In this document: positions 56,590 to 64,000 of the stretch, in pieces
How the letters are laid out: the number at the start of each line of letters is the position of its first letter
Position numbering within the stretch: the first letter of the stretch is position 1
NCBI GenBank assembly: GCA_018296165.2
Contig: JACKQL020000005.1
Location: 868,001 to 932,000 of the forward strand
DNA: 64,000 nucleotides
From: Termitomyces sp. T153
Lineage: Eukaryota; Basidiomycota; Agaricomycetes; Agaricales; Lyophyllaceae
Reading direction: 5' to 3'
The notes under the pieces: model-generated
What the model was told of the DNA's origin: nothing
Seen by the model: only the letters and a program-made list of their open reading frames with translations
Databases searched by the model: none
Program-made: the position numbers and the translations under genes

Positions 56590-58610
56590 TTGAGCCTATA
56601 CTCTTCTATACTTTTCTGGCTCTGGCATCAGACAACAATGCAATTTGGTGACAATGATTCCAAAGAGGGTGGGAAATGTCCAGTGTTAAATGATAGGTGA
56701 TTTGCTACATGGAACCACTGTCTCATGCCACTATTGATAAAGGTTCAAACAAGATTCATCAACATCAACATCAGCAATGAGACACTGCCAAATAAATGTG
56801 AAGAAGCATTTTATACACACTCAGGGTGTATGAATACCAATCTTGAAAATGCAAGAATCAGGATCTAGACTCACCATCTTTCATATGCCATATCTTTATT
56901 GCAATGACAGACATGCTACAAGTATTGACCAACATACTGCCAAGGTTATGAGGCCTATGCTTTCTTGTCTTATTGATAACACAAGTCCCATATGAAGACT
57001 AGCTTGTTATACCATGCAGAGAAACATTGGCAGCTTGAGATGTGAACATTAAGCATGAAGAAAGAAGTTCAGCCATACTCCCATCATTTGCCAGTACTGG
57101 CATTTCTTCCCTGTCCCTCAAAATTTGGTCAATTTGCTCAGCAGCCCCGGAAAGATTGGCAACACGCGTGCATGCAGCACGAATGGCAATGAGGACTGGA
57201 TCGGGCAATTTGAGTTGCTTACCCTTGGCAGCTGCAGCTGCTGCAGTCCCAGGCTCGACTCTGAATGTGACACGGTCGGGCAAGTGAGACCGGATTAGTA
57301 GGCAGGAAACACCTGGACTCCAACGGATATCATAGGTATTGTCCTGGAACAATTCAACTTGAAAGAAGAGTAGCAAGTTGATAAAGGGACATACCTCATT
57401 ATGTACTGGCTCAAGCCAAAGTTCGAAGTGATCAAAACAAGTGTGCAACTCCCCTGCCATAGTTATTACATTATGTAACTCGTTGGTTCCCCTACCATAC
57501 AGACTCTTTGTTCTTTCCTTGAGGCCAAACAGATCAAGGATTGCAAAGATTGTCGCTGCATGATTCTTTCAAATGACTAGTAAGAGAAGCAATCCCATAA
57601 CAAAAGAGTACTGACCTTGTCGTCGTCTTGAGTACTCTCGGAGAAAATATGGGCCATTTCCAAAAAAGCACAAGGTTTGGCGGATTCCAAGCGGGCTTGC
57701 TCGATCTCTGGCATAGCCTTGCAAGACTCCATATCATAAAGGCCAGTGAGAGTGCATCTATACCCATCACGGAGCAAGGCCTGAGAGATAAGCTAAAGGC
57801 AAACATAGACACCTGAGAGACGAAATACCTGTTTCCTGACGTTGTGTCTTGTCTGCGCGCTTTTGTCTACTTCATCCAGAATCCGGTTCCTGTGAACGTC
57901 GAACGATGGGCGAGATGGATGATGCGACGGTGTAGGTTTCCCTCCTGCGTTAGAACGAATTAGATACCGCTTATTTCATGCAGAATATTACAGAAGACAA
58001 TTATAAGACTCACACGCGCGCATCAAGTACTCCTGATATAAACGACCCAACTGAATAATGGCATCGTATCTCTCGTCTTCATGCATGTATTCGAGGCATG
58101 ATCTGATGTCGCGGAGTAGACGGAGATATGGAAGCGTGGACCCCAAAGAACCATCACTGGAATGCTCCCAAAAGTCTTGCAAGAAGAAGCCGACGGTTCG
58201 AACTGCCACAAGAGGATCATTATATCTGGCGGCAATGTAGCGGGAGGGGTCCAAGGAAGCTTTCTCTTCTGCTTTCAGCAGATGTGTCCAAACACTGCAC
58301 CCCTCGGTATCAAGTCCGCATTGTGTGATAGATGGAAGGGCGGACATAGCTTCCGTCACGATCGATTTTGAGGGTCCTTCCGCTTCCGGTCATCACGTGC
58401 TTTGCTGGACTTGCTTAACACACTGAGGCCAAGGAAAGAACGGTTCTCTATCGCTATATGACGCGAAATTGCACTATGGGACGGCCGTAGGGGCACAAAA
58501 GAGGTCTGGTTGAAGTCTCTTTGTCATTCGCTTCTACGTGGTTAACCGGACTAGGCGTCGCTAACTTATCAACTTCTATCGCCACTGCCCGCAAGAAAAG
58601 AACAGATCCA
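56590..58610 (-). repeat. Right arm of large inverted duplication (HNH gene)
   Basis: Reverse-complement homologue of 12150-14111 (see that entry). The downstream part (56590-57120) is CpG-poor and the gene part keeps CpG. Beyond 58450 the homology is rearranged: the block tggcgatagaag lies in a different relative place. Confidence 0.85.
56999..58347 (-). CDS. HNH-domain protein, copy 2
   Basis: Five exons fit, read downward: 58347-58014, 57941-57829, 57780-57616, 57565-57395, 57343-56999 (375 aa). Start at MSALPSITQ as in copy 1; all intron ends are GT..AG and the phases agree. Motifs: RDGYRCTLTGLYD, EMAHIFSES, NELHNVITMAGELHTCFD, with the His of the third motif present, unlike copy 1. It extends ten residues beyond the stop of copy 1 (SQAANVSLHGITS). 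The same alanine run and C-terminal helical region are present. No frameshift or stop was seen, so this copy may be active. Promoter-side sequence is conserved with copy 1. Confidence 0.82.
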
Positions 58611-58894
58611 TCGAAATGAAATTACTCTACTTACCTTGACACGGCCTTGAAGCTTTACTACTACTCTCCATTACCTCATGCTATATCACGTGTTGCTAGG
58701 TCAGCGACATTAGAGGTCAACGACATTAGATCACGTACCCCTCTTCATCAAGAAACCCTCTCCCATTCTTTCTTATCTTCTATCGTGTTCTATCCTTTGA
58801 ACAGAAATGACACTTGCATAGCAACTTCATCCTGGTATCCCGCCAACAATGCGATACATTGGCCTGCCTGACCGTTTGCCTTTGCGCAACGTCT

Positions 58895-59092
58895 CAGCTG
58901 TGGTAGGACACGGGGTTCCCCATGGCACATGTATTCCGAGTGGCTGCAGTGGCGCGGTTGTGAGGATGCTTGTGCATGGTCTCAGTTCCCTTTGCAGGAT
59001 ATCACGGAAGCTTGGATACCATGAAGTTTGTATACCATGGACTCTTCTCAGAGAATGTTGTACATAATTAATCTTCAATGTATCTGTCGAAG
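58895..59092 (+). repeat. Dispersed repeat, copy B
   Basis: Matches 10830-11035 in the same orientation (see that entry). It lies just outside the right HNH arm, as copy A lies outside the left one, but in direct rather than inverted orientation. Confidence 0.6.
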
Positions 59093-59281
59093 GACTCGTA
59101 AACTCGCGTGATTTCAGAGAGTCGTACGCATGCTTCAGAACGAGACTGACTCATGTCCTAGTATAACGCGCTTCTGAACCAGAAAGCCATATACATTTGC
59201 GAAAGAAAAACGTGAAGAATCCATTTCAGAGAGTCGGAAGTGGTAGACAATAAAAAATTCAAAACCTCGAGTAGCAAGTAT

Positions 59282-59376
59282 TTCCCTCTAGCCGACTTGA
59301 ACGACTGACCTCTTCATATGGAGCATGATTATACCCGCTCTACTAGTGAAGCGCTCTAGCGCTGAGCTAAGAGGGA
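59282..59376 (-). tRNA. tRNA-Thr (AGT) with intron
   Basis: The minus strand folds as a cloverleaf: acceptor TCCCTCT/AGAGGGA, D stem GCTC/GAGC, anticodon stem CTTCA/TGAAG, T arm AGTCG TTCAAGT CGGCT. The loop reads CT-AGT-A, so the anticodon is AGT. An intron of about 23 nt (GAGCGGGTATAAT...CTCCAT) follows position 37, the standard place. Confidence 0.9.
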
Positions 59377-59747
59377 CTACAGGAACCTGCAACAAATGGT
59401 CCTCCTCGAGAGGGATAGCTTTAAGACGAACTGATAGAATGAGCATGACCAGATGACATGGTCAGACTCCGGGGATCTTGAGGAGAAATCTCGCCGTCAC
59501 AACAAGCGGCACCAGGCGGAGTTTTAGTGGGGTAGTAGGGCGCAATCGAGGGCAATTGAGGAGGGGAGGTCACTCTGGATGACAGCCGCGCCTACACATC
59601 GTGCATAAAACAATTTCCTCGTAGTTCTCATTTATATCTGCCGGACATGGTTGGGACCCATGGACTCAACAGCTCTGCAGGCCAAGAGGTCTCTACCAAA
59701 AATTTTCGTAGCGCTAGTCGAAAAATATCAAAGATACCGAAGAATCA
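59377..59747. other. Intergenic, nothing recognised
   Basis: No open frame of note or repeat seen between the tRNA genes. Confidence 0.5.
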
Positions 59748-59821
59748 TGAGTCGACCCAGGTTCGAACTGAGGACCTTCTGTGTGTTAGACAGATGCGAT
59801 AACCAACTACGCCATCGACCC
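59748..59821 (-). tRNA. tRNA-Val (AAC), copy 1
   Basis: 74 nt, acceptor GGGTCGA/TCGACTC, anticodon stem TCTGT/ACAGA with loop CT-AAC-AC, T arm CTCAG TTCGAAC CTGGG, discriminator A. No intron. Confidence 0.92.
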
Positions 59822-60123
59822 GTATTATGAATAAAAACTTCAAGAAAACCTAGGGCCAGTCCCAGACCCGGTTAGGATTGTCTCTCCGCTATGGTAAGGC
59901 TATCTGTACATGAATGAAATACAGGGATGCGGAGGGGTAATACAAAACTGAAATTTGAGGTCGCGTGAAGAGGAAACTAATAAGTTGTGGCGGTACTACC
60001 CACACTCATGATCACCTGTAAGTTGTGGGGATGAGTGCGTCCCGAAGAGACTAATCCACTCAGTAGAACGCGACCCGGAACTCTTCCATTAATTTCGTGA
60101 AAAATGATAATCTCTCTACTTCA
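59822..60123. other. Spacer between the two tRNA-Val genes
   Basis: No gene seen. The only shared sequence around the two copies is a few bases (tcatgagtcgaccc includes the gene's 3' end). Confidence 0.5.
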
Positions 60124-60197
60124 TGAGTCGACCCAGGTTCGAACTGAGGACCTTCTGTGTGTTAGACAGATGCGATAACCAACTACGCCATCGACCC
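60124..60197 (-). tRNA. tRNA-Val (AAC), copy 2
   Basis: Identical over 74 nt to 59748-59821, same strand. Confidence 0.92.
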
Positions 60198-60626
60198 TTG
60201 TTTAATAACCTCACAACAGGACCTACCCTCATAACCACCAAAGCCAACACATCGTAACTTTGCCGAGGAAACGCGCGATGGTAATCAAGTTTCAACAAGA
60301 CCTAGTCCACATACGTCCGTGGCACACAAAAAGCCAAGGAAAAATAGACAAGACACATACTACACATACATTTAGGTGGTTATTTGTTCGAGAATACCGA
60401 TTAAAAGAAAGACGAAGGCGGTCGTACGAACGAATCGCGGGTAAAAAGACAGGGAGGGACCCAGACAGACAACGGAAATACAAACCAAAGATCCAGTTGA
60501 TACAAAAAAGCACAGGGTACGCGTACAAGAGAACGAGGAGAAAGCAAAGCACAAAGCACAAAACGCAAACCATAGAGACAGCTCGAGGAGGGCGAGCAAA
60601 AAACCCAACCCACACCCCCTCTCCTT
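60198..60626. other. Intergenic / likely 3' untranslated region of the velvet gene
   Basis: Short open frames on both strands have arginine-heavy or compositionally biased products without motifs. The part next to 60627 is probably the 3' end of the velvet transcript. Confidence 0.5.
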
Positions 60627-63600
60627 CTACCCACTCTCATCCGAGATAATACTCCCGATACTCAACACATTCTTCTTTTGCATCTCCCCACCTCTTCTCT
60701 CCCTGTCTCTCTCTCTCTCCCTTCCCTCCACAATATCTCCCCTGTCCCTGTCCCTCCTGTCCCTCCCACTTTCTCTATCCCTGTCCCTCCCATCCTCCCT
60801 CTCATCCTTACTTCTCTTCCTACTCAACACACCTCCATAATCCCTCTCCCTCTCCCTCCCTTCTCTTCCCCTCTCCCACTCCCTCTCCTTCTCTCTGTCT
60901 CTGTCCCACTCCCTGTCCCTCGCACTCGCACTCGCCCTCCTCTCCCTCTCCCATCCCCCTACAAACCCAGACCCAGACCCAGCCCCAGAATACACGCCCT
61001 CCCCTCCTCTCAGCGGCGCAAGCTGTATCCGATCCCCACTATGCGACTGCGACTGCGACTGCTGATGTGACTGGTAGTGCCCCTGCTGCCCCTGCCCTTG
61101 CTGTCCCTGCTGCGAATGATACGGATCCCACACATGTGCGGGCGCGGACACAGCAGGCGGGCTGCTCCACGTCTCCGACCCCGGCCCCGGCGCAGGCGGA
61201 GGAGGCCCTGGCGCAGGCGGAGGTGCGTACGCAGGCGCCGGTGGGACGGATGCGGATGTGTACCCGTACGCAGGGGGCGGAGGCGGAGACGTAGATGTAG
61301 ACGTGCTGGCGTACATCCTCTGTTGGTGCTGGTGCTGGTGCTGCTGCGGTGCCGGGGGCGGGGGTGGGGGCGGGGGTTGTAACTGCATATGTTGATGTTG
61401 GTGTTGATGCATAGGCGGGGGCGGAGGAGGCATATACTGCTGCTGGTGCTGGTGCTGCTGGGGATGGTGGTGGTACGACACTTGTACCTGCTGGTGTTGC
61501 TGATGTTGCTGCTGATGCCCATACACTCCCCCTCCCGCTCCCTGATGCGCATGCGCATAATACGGCTGCCCCTGCACATACCTCACCGGCGACGGCGCCC
61601 TATACCCTCCATACTCCCCTTGCCCCTGCGGCGCAGGAGCCGGGTACACCACACCCGCACCCGCAGGCGGCGACACAGACACTGGGATTCCCTGCATCGG
61701 CATCGGCATCGGCGCCGGAACAGGAGCTGGTGCTGGAGGCGAGGGCGTCTGTCTACCCGCACCCGCACTCGTATTCCCACCCGCACCCGCACTCGGACTC
61801 GTACTCCCACCACCCACCGAGTCCTCACCATGCGGCGGATACGACACCGGCACCGGCGCTGGATCGTAATACCCCTGTCCCTGCGGAGCCGGAGCGTACG
61901 CGTACCCCATCGGCGCGTGCGCATGCGGTGGCGGCGGGGCGTACACATGTGCATGCGGGTGAGGCGGCGGGTGCATATGAGGATGAGGGTGAGACGGCGG
62001 GGGCGGTGGCGCATGCGGATGGGGGTGCATATGAGGATGAGGATGAGACGGCGGGGGCGGCGGGGGCATCATCACATGCGCATGCGCAGGCGGCGGGGGC
62101 GGTGCAGGCGCGTAATGTATGTGTGGATGCTGTGGAGGAGGCATACCATACGCGTAGGGATCGTATACCGGCAGGTGCGGGTGCGTGTGTGGCGGTGGTG
62201 GTGGTGCCCATGTTTGAGACGGCGTCGTCGTCGTCGGTGCTTGTGGTGGCGGTTGTTGTTGTTGTTGTTGCGGGGGTGGCGGTGGCGGTGGTTGTGTCGT
62301 CGCGGGTGCGTAATACTGCGGATGAGAACTATGGAGCGGTGGCGGCGGGGGGAGTGCATGTGCATGTGGATGTGGATGTACGTGTGGTGGGGGCTGCAAA
62401 TGTGGAGGAGGATGGACATGCTGCTGGCTCTGACCCTGACCTTGATACACATACTGACTCTGCTGCTGCTGCGGGTGCTCATACCCCACATACACCGCAT
62501 CTTGCGGCCCTTGCGGCCCCTGCTGCCCTCCTTGCGGCTGCGCCGCACTCGCGCCCGCCACACCAACTCCAGCCGGCGGCGGAATAACCGGCCCCATCGC
62601 CAGATCCCCTAGAGCGCCTGTAGGCGGCGGCCAAGGATGCTGCTGCGGCACCGGGATCGGGATCGGGTGTCCAACGAGCGGGATGCCGGTTCCTAAGCCT
62701 GTGGGGGCTCCTGGGGCTCCTGTGGGTGGTCCTGCTGATGGGCCTGCTGATGTGCCTCCCCCTGGTAGTGGCGGTGCTGGGCCCGCGCCCGCAGACCGAG
62801 GCGTAGACGGCGCAGACGTGGAAGACAAGCGGGACGTGGATAGACTTGTAGATGATGATGGTGGTGGCGGTGGTGGTGAACTGTGTCCAGCGGGCATGGT
62901 GGGTGTATGGGACCCGTCGTCGATGCGTGAACGCTTGGGGCGGCGTACGGGTGAGGAGGGTCTTGCGGTATGTGGGAGCGCGCGGCGCAAGGGAGGGTGT
63001 ACGTGGGTGGGGGTGTACGTGCGCGTGGGTGGGGGTGGGTAGGCGTTGCGCGTGCTCGTACTCGTGCGGGGCGTGTACCGAGTGGGAGTGTCGTTTTCGT
63101 CGTCGTCGTCTTCGTCTTCGTCGTTGTCGTTGTCGATGGCCATGTCGTCTCGGTGTCGATGAGAACGGCTGCGGGTGCGGGTGGTGTCCCACTCACGATC
63201 ATGTTCGATGTCGTCGTTGTCGTTATCGTCCACACTACCACTTCCAAAGGTCTGCTGAGCGCCGATCACAGACGTCGTACCTCCTTGCGGCTGCGGCTGC
63301 ACCTGCGCCTCACCCCCGGTCCTTTTCCTAACCCTAATATCCTTCCTAATCCTGATCTTGATCCCCTGATCGGCAAGGGAACACGACAAGGGCGTGCTCT
63401 CTTCCATGCCCGGGAACTTTTTGGCAGTGTAGACGTAGAATGGGGCAGAGTAGATGGATTTGCAGTGGCGGACTTGATTGCCGACCACTTCAAAAAGAGA
63501 GAGTTTGAGGCGATAGGAGCCTTCGGTGCGCACAGAGAGATCGGGGAAGACAAAGAAGCCTGCGTCTGGAAGGGGTGGGTTATTGCTCGTGAAGAAGAAA

Positions 63601-64000
63601 AAGGGAAAAACGTACCTTCATTGGCGTTGTGAGGGTCTTTGAGGTGGTAAAGAGACGAGACGACAGAGCCTGTCGTGCATCGCGTGCGGCCATCCTAGCA
63701 GATCATCAGCGAGAATAGACAATAAAAGAAACGCCCCACCTTGAGCCAATGAAGCTCCTTATCATCGTCCGGCTTTGCAAGGCTTGCAAACATGAAATAA
63801 TACGGATTCTGCAAAAAACTCTGGGCGTAGCCCGCCAGATCGGCGGGGGGCTCGAGCTCTCTATCATCAAATCTCAGCATCACACGAATCCAATCGGCCG
63901 AACGCACACACCCATCATCCTCGTCATCGGCATTGCCCTCGCCTTCGCTGCCGTCTTCCCGCCTGCGTCTTCGCCTCCTCGCGCGAATCTTGACAGCAGG
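60627..64000 (-). CDS. Velvet-domain regulatory protein, 5' end outside window
   Basis: Three exons, read downward: from beyond 64000 to 63740, 63694-63616 and 63559-60627; introns of 45 and 56 nt have GT..AG ends and join in frame. The velvet domain reads CVRSADWIRVMLRFDD, FLQNPYYFMFASL, DGRTRCTTGSVVSSLYHLKD, FFVFPDLSVRTEGSYRLKL, KFPGMEESTPLS and LADQGIKIRIRKD; the last blocks resemble the VosA branch more than VeA or VelB. Velvet proteins act in the nucleus as dimeric DNA-binding regulators of development, sporulation and secondary metabolism. The last exon adds about 880 residues of Pro/His/Gln/Tyr/Gly-rich disordered sequence, a basic PKRSR stretch that may be a nuclear signal, then an Arg/Asp/Glu-rich region and a short end VLSIGSIISDESG. 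No stop breaks it. Confidence 0.9.

Noticed and set aside
60260..60649. A 129-residue plus-strand frame next to the velvet 3' end
   Set aside because: Biased Arg/Lys/Thr composition, no motif, and overlap with the likely 3' untranslated region.
61500..62500. Possible CRISPR-like or tandem array
   Set aside because: The short repeats are codon-level His/Pro/Gln repeats of one protein; there are no spacers, and this is a fungal nuclear sequence.
61389..62612. Long plus-strand open frames (up to 407 aa) opposite the velvet gene
   Set aside because: They are arginine- and valine-heavy shadows of the repetitive Pro/His/Gln-rich velvet tail, without motifs or a start context of their own.

Overview
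The window is nuclear DNA of a filamentous basidiomycete (Agaricomycetes; a Boletales-like genome is my guess). The evidence is introns of about 50 nt with GT..AG ends, a velvet-family regulator, an intron-bearing HNH-domain gene of a kind I associate with mushroom-forming fungi, eukaryotic tRNA genes (one with an intron), and a dense stack of Ty3/gypsy LTR retrotransposons. Nothing bacterial or viral is seen.

Layout. 1-10022: gypsy element 1 (minus strand), which has split a decayed F-box/LRR-like gene; a 4-bp target duplication CTGG flanks it. 10023-12107: the rest of that gene, a Ty1/copia tail, and an inverted fragment of the same gene family. 12335-13656: HNH gene copy 1 (plus). 14112-56590: a transposon nest of about 42 kb. 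56999-58347: HNH gene copy 2 (minus), so the two copies are the arms of an inverted duplication around the nest. 59282-60197: one tRNA-Thr and two tRNA-Val genes. 60627-64000: a velvet gene running off the right edge.

The nest can be read in layers from target duplications. Old element 2 (plus, from 14877) carries a tRNA-headed SINE-like insert and a solo LTR inside its 5' LTR. Element 4 (24449-35895, TSD CTCTT) sits in its 3' part and itself holds a solo LTR (26012-27168, TSD GCCCC). Element 2 resumes at 35896 and is cut at 36355 by the 3' LTR of element 5. Young element 3 (37507-48722, near-identical LTRs) is inserted just inside element 5. Older sequence, another solo LTR (50661-51784, TSD CATAC) and a second SINE-like copy follow.

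The most interesting signal is a shared architecture. Elements 1, 3 and 4 (and remnants in 2 and 5) all carry, between integrase and the 3' LTR, an intron-containing gene on the opposite strand that begins about 170-220 bp from the LTR. In elements 3 and 4 this gene encodes a six-cysteine cluster resembling the fungal Zn2Cys6 fold, starting exactly at an exon boundary and followed by a charged helical region. Further signals are a mosaic of CpG decay, in-frame TGA codons in the youngest element, and a primer-binding site shared by three elements.
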